Made by a program: the position numbers and the translations under genes
Shown: one piece after another, positions 8,780 through 16,670 of the stretch
Layout of the letters: each line of letters starts with the position of its first letter
Numbering within the stretch: position 1 is the first letter of the stretch
NCBI RefSeq assembly: GCF_030263935.1
Contig: NZ_CP127162.1
Span: 939,501 to 1,003,500 of the forward strand
DNA from: Paenibacillus polygoni
Lineage (GTDB): Bacteria; Bacillota; Bacilli; Paenibacillales; Paenibacillaceae
Direction: 5' to 3'
Length of the DNA: 64,000 nt
The notes under the pieces: model-generated
Told to the model about the DNA's origin: nothing
What the model saw: the letters and a program-made list of their open reading frames with translations, nothing else
The model's database searches: none

Positions 8780-8818
8780 GAGGGTCACACCGGCTAGGGC
8801 CGGGTGATCCTCTTTTGT
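8777..8818. terminator. Terminator serving cellulase copy 2 and probably the convergent AraC gene
   Basis: AGAGG-TCAC-CCGGC pairs with GCCGG-TGA-CCTCT, followed on the plus strand by TTTTGTT. The leftward AraC-type gene ends inside this hairpin (stop at 8794), so the stem is partly coding for the opposite strand. Confidence 0.85.
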
Positions 8819-9618
8819 TCTCTGCGTACATAAGCTTCTGGTGTCGTTCCAACAGCGGCTTTAAAGTCTTTAATAAAATGAGACTGGTCGTGGTAGCCAA
8901 GATCCATACTTAGCTTCAGAAGTTGGAGAGTGTCTCCCTGGCCTAATATTTCTGCTGCATTTTGTAGGCGGTAGAGTCGTATGACTGTTTTGGGACTCAG
9001 ACCGACATATTGCTGAAAAAGACGCTGTAACTTTCGTTTGTTGATTTGAAAATAAGTGCACACATCATCTACCTTCGTGATTTCTTGATGATCTTGTATA
9101 TAGGTCGTAATACGTTCTACTTCGAGACCCATCTCGTCTACAGACGGCAGCAAGGGAAGGAGCAGCTGATCCATTTGCTGGACAAGTTCATTATGGGATA
9201 CCTGTCTGTTTAGAAATATGTCCTCCAGCTCCTGATTAGAGTGAGGAAGCAGAGACTCAGCAGGAATAGGGGCATGTGTTAAACCGATAATTGGTTTTTG
9301 AATCCACGGATAGAAGCCGCCCGGCTTAAATTTGATGCCAAATACGCAGCCTTCCTCTCTTAGCTGATGACCATACTTCGTAGATGAAGGACCGAAAAAG
9401 AAGGTGCGTCCTTGCTCAATGACCAGGTTCACACAAGGATTGGGTATGACATCTTGAGTAAACATCTCTCCAGGAGGGAGGTTCCATTCTACGATCCAGT
9501 AATGTTTAATAAACCGGCTGAGTTCTTCGTGAGGAAGGTAACGTTTCAGAGTAAAGTGCTGCTTGCCGTATTCATGATGAAGCAGACCGAGAGAGCGCTG
9601 ATCTATTGATTTAGACAT
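8794..9618 (-). CDS. AraC-family regulator with DUF6597-type N-terminal domain
   Basis: A 274-residue regulator. The N-terminal half has HYWIVEWNLPPGE, DVIPNPCVNLVIE and GIKFKPGGFYPW, the landmarks of the DUF6597 sensor domain found in many Firmicute AraC proteins. The C-terminal part has a paired helix-turn-helix (FQINKRKLQRLFQQYVGLSP, then LKLSMDLGYHDQSHFIKDFK). Its last codons overlap the bidirectional terminator of the cellulase gene. Its target is not obvious; the divergent gene 144 bases away encodes an SRPBCC protein, which is a possible target. The ATG follows a GGAGGAGAACC-type ribosome site. Confidence 0.85.
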   Translation of the reverse strand: MSKSIDQRSLGLLHHEYGKQHFTLKRYLPHEELSRFIKHYWIVEWNLPPGEMFTQDVIPNPCVNLVIEQGRTFFFGPSSTKYGHQLREEGCVFGIKFKPGGFYPWIQKPIIGLTHAPIPAESLLPHSNQELEDIFLNRQVSHNELVQQMDQLLLPLLPSVDEMGLEVERITTYIQDHQEITKVDDVCTYFQINKRKLQRLFQQYVGLSPKTVIRLYRLQNAAEILGQGDTLQLLKLSMDLGYHDQSHFIKDFKAAVGTTPEAYVRREQKRITRP

Positions 9619-9761
9619 AAGGTTCTCCTCCAGCGAAGAGTCGCGTTTTTACAATACTTTTAGTAGATCAAGCGAGTAAGATGGGAGTACAACTTCAAAG
9701 AAATAACAACAAAAAGCGGACTACACTGCTGTGTGAAAAATGAGATAGGGAGTGATTTAAA

Positions 9762-10214
9762 GTGGAAGTTTTGCATTACGAGTTTTATATTGGAGCAAGC
9801 CCAGACCAAGTATGGGATACCCTGTTTCAGCCTGAAAATACTAAGAAAATATTCTATGGATGTACGCTTGAATCCTCTTTTGAGACAGGCTCTTCCTTTC
9901 AATATGTAGGTCCGGGAAAGGACGGGGAGAGGACCGTTCATCTATATGGAGAGGTATTGTCATATGAACCTGGAGTTAAGTTTAGCTGCTTAGAACATCC
10001 GGGTCCGTCTTACAAGGAGAATCACGAGGAGCTTGCCTCACGAATGACGTATCTGTTTGAGCCAGTTGGGGACTGCACGAAGCTGACTTTAATTAATGAT
10101 CAGTGGAGCGAAAATCATCCCTCTTACGAAAGTACAAAGAGTCACTGGTGGATGATTCTTAGTAACATTAAAACACTCGCAGAGACAGGAAAGACATTAC
10201 ATTTCGGCTTTTAA
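9762..10214 (+). CDS. SRPBCC/AHSA1-domain protein
   Basis: A 150-residue cytosolic protein of the START/Bet v1-like fold. It shows the N-terminal strand HYEFYIGASPDQVWDTLFQP, the central GEVLSYEPGVKFSC and C-terminal helix residues around SHWWMILSNIKTL, as in activator-of-Hsp90-ATPase-1-like proteins. These domains bind small hydrophobic ligands; a specific ligand or partner cannot be assigned. The start is GTG at 9762 after AGGGAG. A strong terminator follows immediately. Confidence 0.8.
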   Translation: MEVLHYEFYIGASPDQVWDTLFQPENTKKIFYGCTLESSFETGSSFQYVGPGKDGERTVHLYGEVLSYEPGVKFSCLEHPGPSYKENHEELASRMTYLFEPVGDCTKLTLINDQWSENHPSYESTKSHWWMILSNIKTLAETGKTLHFGF

Positions 10215-10242
10215 TCTAATAGGGCAAGACCACGTCATACGC

Positions 10243-10281
10243 CAAAAATACTCCCTTAAACCAAGTAAGGGAGTATTTTTG
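10243..10281. terminator. Bidirectional terminator between convergent genes
   Basis: AAAAATACTCCCTTA pairs perfectly with TAAGGGAGTATTTTT around a seven-base loop; T-runs occur on both strands, so it serves the SRPBCC gene and the leftward kinase-like gene. Confidence 0.92.
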
Positions 10282-10297
10282 CTACAGGGATTTAAAA

Positions 10298-11011
10298 TTA
10301 TTTTTTACGTGACATTTTGTCGTATAAACGAGTTACCCGTGCAGCGAAATCTTCTAGATTCATCGAGGCTTTATTGCGGCGATGGTACCACTTTTTAACC
10401 GTATCAATGACCCACTGCGGGACCTTAACTTGATTAAACCGTGGATACACGTGGTAATAAGCCCAGACCAGATGATCCCACCGCTGGTCATTGCCTTCTT
10501 TTACATATTCAGATACATCGAGTACTTTGGCGCGACCATTCTGATTGACTACATTTTTCAAGTGGATGTCTCTCGGGTTAAGCCCTACACTTACCGCATA
10601 CGTGCGGGCTTCTTTTACATCAAGAATGACCTGTTCAGGAACCGGAATTCCCTCCATAAGACAATCTTCCAGTGTAGGTCCTGATTCCATACTGAGCACA
10701 AGATAACGATCACCTTCTCCATAACAGACAGCGAAAAAGGGAGAACCGGCAAGCCGGTCGTAGACTGATTTTTCAATCGTCTTCTTCTTCATCGCTTCAG
10801 GAGAATATATTTTAAATGCAAATTGCGGATATGCTTCGATTGTAAATACAGCTGCGTCGGTTCCAACGCCGATACAATGTACACCAGCAGCTTGATTTGT
10901 AATACACACAAGTTCATTATCAACGCTGCCGATGATATCAACCTGACTCAAGAGAGAATCAATTTTCTCTAGATCGGGTAATTCCAAATGGTGATTTGGG
11001 TAACGATCCAT
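10298..11011 (-). CDS. Serine/threonine kinase-like protein with non-canonical catalytic motifs
   Basis: A 237-residue protein-kinase-fold protein. GVGTDAAVFTIE near residue 50 resembles the glycine loop, FAFKIY near 67 supplies the ATP-binding lysine, and the catalytic loop reads NPRDIHLKNVV near 145, keeping Asp and Asn but replacing the usual His-Arg-Asp start with Pro-Arg-Asp. The DFG position reads LDVSEY, keeping Asp only. It is shorter than a full eukaryotic-type kinase and has no membrane segment or PASTA repeats. It may be an active atypical kinase or a small-molecule phosphotransferase of the same fold. It is divergent from the PD-(D/E)XK nuclease gene. Confidence 0.7.
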   Translation of the reverse strand: MDRYPNHHLELPDLEKIDSLLSQVDIIGSVDNELVCITNQAAGVHCIGVGTDAAVFTIEAYPQFAFKIYSPEAMKKKTIEKSVYDRLAGSPFFAVCYGEGDRYLVLSMESGPTLEDCLMEGIPVPEQVILDVKEARTYAVSVGLNPRDIHLKNVVNQNGRAKVLDVSEYVKEGNDQRWDHLVWAYYHVYPRFNQVKVPQWVIDTVKKWYHRRNKASMNLEDFAARVTRLYDKMSRKK

Positions 11012-11128
11012 GTACGTGACAACCCCTTCATATTTCGAGCCCTGTTCTGTTTAGAAACGGTGTAAACAGGAGTAGGCCGCCGTAGGTTTCTATTTCTATT
11101 CTATGATAAAATACAATACAACAAAGCG

Positions 11129-12085
11129 ATGACAGATTGCAAAGAAAGGCAGAAGATGCTTATGATAACAACGTATCCTCCTTGGTCATACTCTGGTTCT
11201 AGAGCCGCCATATTTGATGATTGTCTTCGTAAATATTATTACCATTATTACGGTTCTCATAATGGGTGGAAATTAGAAACGGCAGAACCAGACCAAGTCC
11301 AGACCTACCGTTTAAAACAGCTCAGCAATCTCTATCTCGTATTTGGGAATCTGGCTCATCAGATGTGCGAGTCCGTGATTCGCAGCTGGGATAAGGAACG
11401 CAAGGTTCCGGAGGCTTCTTTTTTATACCAAAAGATGAGAGAACTGCTTAACCAGGCGTACAAAGAGTCGCAAGATGTGACCGGCTGGCATCTTCGTCCT
11501 AAATATCAAACCATGTTATCCGAAATCTATTATGATGAAGATGACAAGCTGAAAGATCGAATTTCTTCTATTAAGTCCCGTATGCAAACGGTCGTTGACA
11601 AGCTGTATCATACGAGAACATGGAAAGAAGTAGAGAGCGGCGCAGCCCATATTATGGAGATCGAGAAATGGGATCATATGATTTTGCATGATACGAGGGT
11701 GTACGTAAAGATGGACGTCCTGTACCGTAATGAGCAGGGGCATATTGTCATTGTAGACTGGAAGACTGGCAAAGAGAATGATTTTACAGATCAGCTATAT
11801 CTCTATGCGCTTTATGTTCATGAGCACTATAATGTTCCGTACGAACACATCGAGATGCGAGTTGAATATCTGCTTACAGGCGAGTGTGAAACCTATCAGG
11901 CTACGCAGCAAGATATTGATAAAGTATCTGCATCGACCTTACGATATATTGAAGAAATGAAATCCTGTCTTGCTGATGATTACTATAATCGTCCTAAAGA
12001 CATCTCTTTCTTTACACCGATGCCGTCAAGAAGAGTATGCGGAGAATGTAATTTTCGTGAAATCTGCAGCTCGCGGGCGGTTTAG
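11129..12085 (+). CDS. PD-(D/E)XK nuclease-superfamily protein with C-terminal Cys cluster
   Basis: A protein of up to 318 residues. The nuclease core is visible as KMDVLYRNEQGHIVIVDWKTGK near residue 200, the D-x(n)-D/E-x-K arrangement of the Cas4/RecB-like superfamily, followed by the QLYLYALYV helix. A second conserved half is GECNFREICS at the C-terminus, where three cysteines lie close together (RVCGECNFREIC) and a fourth may be Cys38 in FDDCLRKYYY, as in iron-sulfur-bound AddB/Cas4-type enzymes. It probably acts in DNA processing or repair. There are no cas genes nearby, so a CRISPR role is unsupported. The start could instead be ATG 11156 or 11162. Confidence 0.78.
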   Translation: MTDCKERQKMLMITTYPPWSYSGSRAAIFDDCLRKYYYHYYGSHNGWKLETAEPDQVQTYRLKQLSNLYLVFGNLAHQMCESVIRSWDKERKVPEASFLYQKMRELLNQAYKESQDVTGWHLRPKYQTMLSEIYYDEDDKLKDRISSIKSRMQTVVDKLYHTRTWKEVESGAAHIMEIEKWDHMILHDTRVYVKMDVLYRNEQGHIVIVDWKTGKENDFTDQLYLYALYVHEHYNVPYEHIEMRVEYLLTGECETYQATQQDIDKVSASTLRYIEEMKSCLADDYYNRPKDISFFTPMPSRRVCGECNFREICSSRAV

Positions 12086-12090
12086 TGACT

Positions 12091-12120
12091 AGACACTGGA
12101 TGATGTCCAGTGTCTTTTTG
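12091..12120 (+). terminator. Terminator after the PD-(D/E)XK gene
   Basis: AGACACTGGA pairs with TCCAGTGTCT with a short loop, then TTTTT. Confidence 0.9.
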
Positions 12121-12166
12121 GTATGTCGATGTCGTTGTTTATTCTACCTACAGCGAAGCAAGAGGG

Positions 12167-13015
12167 CTACTCTCTGGAGGGGTAAGATAAAGTTTTCTTA
12201 TGGTTATCGCGATACTGACGAGGTGACATGCCTACCACTTTCGTGAAAAGTATGGAGAAATAATTCGCATTTTCGTATCCTGTTAATTTGGCAATTTCCC
12301 ATACTCTCATCTCTGTTTGTACAAGGAGCCGTGTTGCTTCTCCCATCCTTCGCTGAATCATGTAATGAATGGGGGAGGTGGAGTAACGGTTTTTAAATAA
12401 ATGAGCGAAATAATACGGACTTATATTAAAATGGTCAGCCATTTTTTTGAGAGTCAGAGGCTGGGTATAGTTCATATCTATATATTCTTTAATATCAAGG
12501 ACTATCTGTTGTCTGCCGGTGTCTGGCGATTGGGTCTGCTTGCTTAGCATACGAGAAACAAGAAGTAGGATCGATTGCAGCAAGTGCTGGCAGATCTGTT
12601 CATGCCCTTCGCCCCGAATCGTAGATTCTTCGAACAGGAGTTCCATCAAGGTGATTATTTCAGCGGAATAGCTGTTAGCACGAATAACAGGGTCACGATC
12701 CGGCGGAATGATCCATTCCTTATGGGAGTGAAAACCGCAATAGCAAATATATATGGGTTTGTCTTTGGAAGACTTCTCGGCATGGAGAATCCCTTTATTG
12801 TAAATAAGGATGTCACCTTCAGCTGCATCATACTCTATATCTCCAATGGTGAACTTGCCTTCTCCTTCTTTAATGACCAGTATCTCAAACAGATCTTCAT
12901 GCTTATGGCTTGGAAACTGCCAGCCCGGGTTATTGCTCACGTGTCCTGTGTACAGCAGGCGATCATCCAATTCTACTTTATAGGTTCGAGTTATCCCCGC
13001 ATTCATGTCAGGCAT
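12167..13015 (-). CDS. AraC-family transcriptional regulator, cupin type
   Basis: A 282-residue regulator from ATG 13015. An open frame extends to 13084, but GAGAGG lies just upstream of the internal ATG and the added residues do not resemble the family. The N-terminal cupin is seen in QFPSHKHEDLFEILVI and EGDILIYNKGILHAE; the C-terminal double helix-turn-helix is LKKMADHFNISPYYFAHLFK and IAKLTGYENANYFSILFTK. It is divergent from an MFS exporter gene 136 bases away and is a plausible regulator of it. Its ligand is unknown; the domain type usually senses sugars. Confidence 0.87.
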   Translation of the reverse strand: MPDMNAGITRTYKVELDDRLLYTGHVSNNPGWQFPSHKHEDLFEILVIKEGEGKFTIGDIEYDAAEGDILIYNKGILHAEKSSKDKPIYICYCGFHSHKEWIIPPDRDPVIRANSYSAEIITLMELLFEESTIRGEGHEQICQHLLQSILLLVSRMLSKQTQSPDTGRQQIVLDIKEYIDMNYTQPLTLKKMADHFNISPYYFAHLFKNRYSTSPIHYMIQRRMGEATRLLVQTEMRVWEIAKLTGYENANYFSILFTKVVGMSPRQYRDNHKKTLSYPSRE

Positions 13016-13150
13016 TTGTAATCCGTTCCTCTCTAAAATAGCAAGATATATAACATTGTAACAAAAACGAGCAATATGTTTCATTGTGAATCGAAGACTA
13101 CCGCCGTAAGCTGTATGAAGAACAGATTTAGATACATAAAGGAGAAAACC

Positions 13151-14395
13151 ATGCCATATCCAAAGGAAAAAGGATTGATATTTTCATTCACTTTCATGGC
13201 ATTTATTCTGGGAACCACAGAATATGTCATCGTGGGGCTTTTAAGCGAAATTGCAGGTGACTTTGGGGTAACGCTTGCAGCAGCAGGTATTTTGATCTCT
13301 GGTTTTGCGCTTGCCTATGCGATTGGGACACCGCTTATCCTGAGTGTCTTAGGTCATTTGCCTAAGCGACTGCTTCTATTAACAGGTATTACGCTCATTA
13401 TTGTGCTAAATATGCTGAGTGCGGTCTCTACCTCTTTTGCGTTCCTCATGGGGACGAGAGTAGTGACTGCCATTTTGTGTGGCCTTTCTTTATCGCTCGC
13501 GATTTCGGTAGCAAGTGATTACGTGGAAAAAGCAAGGCGCGGACGAGCAATTTCCTATATTCTTGGCGGATTTACGATTGCAAATGTATTTGGTGTACCG
13601 ATCGGTACCCTTGTAGGTCAACATTTTGACTGGCCAGCCACATTTATTCTGGTTTCTATTCTTGGGGCAGGTGCCCTCTTACTGAACTGGATCTACATAC
13701 CGAGAGATATACCCATCGTGAATGTATCGGCGAAAGAACAGTTCGTTCTCCTTACTAACTATCGGATCCTGCTTGCGTTCTTTATTCCGGCCATGGGTAC
13801 CGCAGCGATCTTTACCGTATTTACCTATATTACACCGATCATGGGTAAGGTCATGCAGCTGCCAAGCAGCTTGTTCAGTACGGTGTTATTCGCCTATGGT
13901 CTAGTTACGATTGTAAGTAATCTCATTGGCGGAAGAATTGCTTCCGGGGATTATGTAGGAAAGCTGAGGATTGTATTTATCCTGCAAGCCGTTATTTTTA
14001 TTCTATTCGGGCTGACGGCTGCGCTGCCGGTCATCGGATTAATTAGTCTGATTCTCATTGCGCTGACTTCTTATATTCTGAATGCTTCCACGCAGCTGTA
14101 TTTAATTGATCTTGCCTACATGTATGTTCCAAAAGCAAAGGATTTCGCGACCTCACTCATGCCGGTAGCAAACAACCTGGGGATAGCGATCGGTTCTTTT
14201 GTAGGCGGCTTAATGATTGATATTAGCGGGCTTAGGGCATTGCCTTGGGTAGCGGCCGGGTTTACATTCATTGCCCTTGTGATTACTGCGGTGTCTCATC
14301 GTCTAGATCGTAAACAGGGAATGCAGATGAACTCCAATACAATGAGAGAAGAAGAACTTCCTGCTTCCGGGGCACATATGTCATCGCCAAAATAG
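13151..14395 (+). CDS. MFS transporter, AraJ/DHA1-type efflux protein
   Basis: A 414-residue inner-membrane carrier with twelve hydrophobic segments. It opens FSFTFMAFILGTTEYVIVGL, typical of the AraJ/Ydh group (sugar or drug efflux), and contains GTRVVTAILCGLSLSLAISV and the motif VEKARRGRAISYILGGF between helices. The C-terminal 30 residues are hydrophilic. The preferred start is ATG 13151, eight bases after AAAGGAG; an in-frame start at 13076 gives an unlikely charged extension. Divergent from an AraC-type regulator. Whether it exports a sugar, a drug or a dye cannot be told. Confidence 0.85.
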   Translation: MPYPKEKGLIFSFTFMAFILGTTEYVIVGLLSEIAGDFGVTLAAAGILISGFALAYAIGTPLILSVLGHLPKRLLLLTGITLIIVLNMLSAVSTSFAFLMGTRVVTAILCGLSLSLAISVASDYVEKARRGRAISYILGGFTIANVFGVPIGTLVGQHFDWPATFILVSILGAGALLLNWIYIPRDIPIVNVSAKEQFVLLTNYRILLAFFIPAMGTAAIFTVFTYITPIMGKVMQLPSSLFSTVLFAYGLVTIVSNLIGGRIASGDYVGKLRIVFILQAVIFILFGLTAALPVIGLISLILIALTSYILNASTQLYLIDLAYMYVPKAKDFATSLMPVANNLGIAIGSFVGGLMIDISGLRALPWVAAGFTFIALVITAVSHRLDRKQGMQMNSNTMREEELPASGAHMSSPK

Positions 14396-14428
14396 GGGAT
14401 ATAATGATTCGATAGCAGAAACAAAGCA

Positions 14429-14472
14429 GAGATTGTTTACGTAGAATTCTACGAGAGCAATCTCTTTTTTTT
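14429..14472 (+). terminator. Terminator after the MFS gene
   Basis: GAGATTG pairs with CAATCTC around an inner GTAGAATTCTAC palindrome; a run of eight T follows. Confidence 0.9.
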
Positions 14473-14880
14473 CTGTAAAGAGTAGAAGTAGGAGAGACCG
14501 CATCAGGTATATTCGTAACAGCATAATAAACGATGCCGTGTTTAACAAACGTTGGGTATGAAATGTATTGAGGGGGACTATGGAATTACGAAACTGGGGG
14601 GATTGATAAGCACACGGTTTTGACGGAGTATGCTGAATTACACCTGAATATTCCTCAAAATTCTACTTGAGAGGATTTAGCAGAAGGCAGCAGCTCGGTA
14701 CCTGCGTTTCAAAGATATGCTGTATAATTCTAGATAAAAGAACGGGTGATCTTAACATTTACAACTTTTTTCTACAATAAATTGTATTTTGTTTAAAAAT
14801 GTATAAATAATTTGTCGTTTATTTCCGATATATGTATTAAAGTCTAAAATTTTATAATATATCGGAGTGTAAACTTTAAA
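14473..14880. other. Gene-poor stretch
   Basis: No convincing gene. A possible eight-codon peptide begins at ATG 14580 after GAGGGGGACT; a small hairpin (CCTCAA/TTGAGAGG) lies at about 14653-14675. From about 14755 the sequence becomes very AT-rich and probably holds the promoter of the next gene. Confidence 0.4.
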
Positions 14881-15243
14881 ATGATGACTTCATCAAGAGG
14901 AAATGAATCGTTAAAAGCGTATATAAATAGAATAGAATACATTATTTTCTTGATTGAAAACAAGAAGGACCGGGAAAAAATCTCCACTTTCTTATCTGAT
15001 TTGCGTGGAGATCTACAAATGGTACTATATAAAATACAACAGAAAAGATATAGTAAGTATCAAACTAGATATTTAGAACATGTTTACCTACCTGCAATAA
15101 AAGAAGCTCAGCTGAATATTTACATGCGTTTAGGAGTAGTAGATGTATATGCGAGGTGGATACGACAATTAAGCCAAACGAAGATAAAATTAGAATGGTA
15201 TCTAAAAGTAGGAGAAAATGAGTATTACGCAGATGTTACTTAA
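14881..15243 (+). CDS. Hypothetical protein, 120 aa
   Basis: I do not recognise this gene. The product is 120 residues, strongly basic and probably helical (ESLKAYINRIEYIIFLIENK, then KISTFLSDLRGDLQMVLYKI), with no signal peptide or membrane segment. GGAG lies 13 bases upstream of the ATG, a weak site. The frame is AT-rich like the polysaccharide region further right and unlike the genes to its left. It stands alone, with no clear operon partner. It could be an accessory gene of the variable region that begins here. Confidence 0.5.
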   Translation: MMTSSRGNESLKAYINRIEYIIFLIENKKDREKISTFLSDLRGDLQMVLYKIQQKRYSKYQTRYLEHVYLPAIKEAQLNIYMRLGVVDVYARWIRQLSQTKIKLEWYLKVGENEYYADVT

Positions 15244-15351
15244 ACCTTTGATGGGGTGGGTAATAGCGAAGTTTCTATTTCTGTGAGGTACTGTGCTCTA
15301 TACAGGGCCTAATGCTAAGATCCTATACATACCTAATCTCTTTCTTATTTA

Positions 15352-15561
15352 ATGGCTATAGAGCAATTACGAAAACGCTTATCTACGTGTATATTCGTTA
15401 TTTATCTGTTAGAAGCAAAGGTAGAAGCTCAGGAAGCTTTAAGACAGCACTGAGCTTCTGGGGACCCCTCAAGAATCCTTATTGCTTCAGATAACAGAGC
15501 TGGAAATCTAATAATTTGCGACGAAATGTATCATTGTTTATACAAGAATACCAACAAATAG
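15352..15561 (+). pseudogene. Decayed short reading frame with one in-frame stop
   Basis: From ATG 15352 a frame of 33 codons rich in Glu, Leu and Ala (MAIEQLRKRL, then LLEAKVEAQEALRQH) ends at TGA 15451 and continues open for 35 more codons in the same frame (ASGDPSRILIASDNRAG) to TAG 15559. The composition on both sides of the stop looks protein-like. There is no ribosome site. It may be a fragment of a lost gene. No family was recognised. Confidence 0.3.
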
Positions 15562-15724
15562 TAAGTAGTAAGGAACCCCACTTCTCCTAAATCTAAAGGT
15601 ATAATATAAAAGGTGTTATAACAGTGATAAGGAACTATCCTAACACAGATAAAACACTACTTTTGTCTAAACATGAAATCAAGAGATACTTCTTCTGGAT
15701 AAAAGATATAAATAATAACTCAGC

Positions 15725-15859
15725 TTATCTATTTTTTTTTAACCTTCTTCGGCCTTTCCGTCCTACTTTAATCCACATATGACGTTCATCATCCTTGAAA
15801 AACCGTATATTGATGATTTTTAAAGGAGTCCAGATCTCCTTGAAGTAATAATTAGGCAT
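15725..15859 (-). CDS. Small basic protein, 44 aa
   Basis: A short leftward gene. From ATG 15859 the product reads MPNYYFKEIWTPLKII and ends in a strongly basic tail (KVGRKGRRRLKKNR). AAGGAG lies nine bases before this ATG, a good site; an earlier in-frame ATG at 15865 is only three bases from it. No family is recognised. The mix of aromatic N-terminus and Arg/Lys tail could suit nucleic-acid or ribosome binding, but that is speculation. Confidence 0.5.
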   Translation of the reverse strand: MPNYYFKEIWTPLKIINIRFFKDDERHMWIKVGRKGRRRLKKNR

Positions 15860-16025
15860 TGCCATTCACTCCTTGAAATATTGTATGATAAAGAGAGTAT
15901 ATAATAAATGTACCACCATATTGTGTCGTTAATTGTCTGTAAAACAGCAAAATTATCCGACAAAATCTATATGGTAATTACATAAGTACGCAAGTTAAAA
16001 TTCTGGTAGTAGAAAGGTACGAACT

Positions 16026-16421
16026 GTGAGAAGACTCTTTATCATCGCATGGTGTTTTTTATTGTTCATAGGAACTTGTACAGAAAGTGTAGCCTCCGCA
16101 TTGACAAACTTTCATATTCAGCTTAATTTCAATAATGATCCAAGCTGGAGTGAACTGTGGCAGATTCCTCGAAGTTACTCAAGAACGTATATCATTCAAA
16201 AGCTAGGCCATTTCTTTGGTTTTTTTATACTGTCTATGTTGATGACTAACTTTGGACGTTATAAGAGAGGGTTGATCTACGCGATCGGTTATGGAGTTCT
16301 AACTGAACTAATACAGCCGTTCTTTTTTCGAGATGCAAGAGTATCGGATATGATGATTGATTCAGCAGGGATTTTTCTCGCATATTACATATGTCTAAAG
16401 TCACAAGAAAAAATCAAATAA
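16026..16421 (+). CDS. VanZ-family membrane protein
   Basis: A 131-residue membrane protein of the VanZ-like family, with the characteristic order: an N-terminal hydrophobic helix (LFIIAWCFLLFIGTC), IQKLGHFFGFFILSMLM near residue 60, YAIGYGVLTELIQPFFFRDA near 85 and SDMMIDSAGIFLAYYI near 108. VanZ proteins affect teicoplanin sensitivity and envelope processes; a mechanism is not established. The start is GTG 16026 with AGAAAGG upstream. It sits just before the polysaccharide locus but ends at its own terminator, so it is a separate unit. Confidence 0.82.
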   Translation: MRRLFIIAWCFLLFIGTCTESVASALTNFHIQLNFNNDPSWSELWQIPRSYSRTYIIQKLGHFFGFFILSMLMTNFGRYKRGLIYAIGYGVLTELIQPFFFRDARVSDMMIDSAGIFLAYYICLKSQEKIK

Positions 16422-16439
16422 AAAATATTGAAGAAAATT

Positions 16440-16471
16440 ACAGCCTTGCATAATGTATGGCTGTTTTTTTT
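16440..16471 (+). terminator. Terminator after the VanZ gene
   Basis: ACAGCC pairs with GGCTGT and is followed by eight T. Confidence 0.85.
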
Positions 16472-16670
16472 ATAAAATCAAACTTAAAGATAGAAAAATA
16501 ACATTCTTTTTTAAAAAAAGTTTGTGAAATTTATCCAAAGTCTTTCATTATTTGCTACATATTGATATGATGAAGAAGTAATTTTAGGAAAATCAAGGAA
16601 TTAAGATAGAAATTTGTTATTTAAAATGTTTTATACTCATAGATTTCAATTCTTTTAAGGGAGTTTTCAA

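Noticed and set aside
11129..12085. CRISPR-associated Cas4
   Set aside because: The nuclease fold matches, but no cas1, cas2 or array lies in the window, so only the superfamily is claimed.
14473..14880. c-di-GMP riboswitch or other structured RNA
   Set aside because: Only a small hairpin is visible; no conserved riboswitch core was found.
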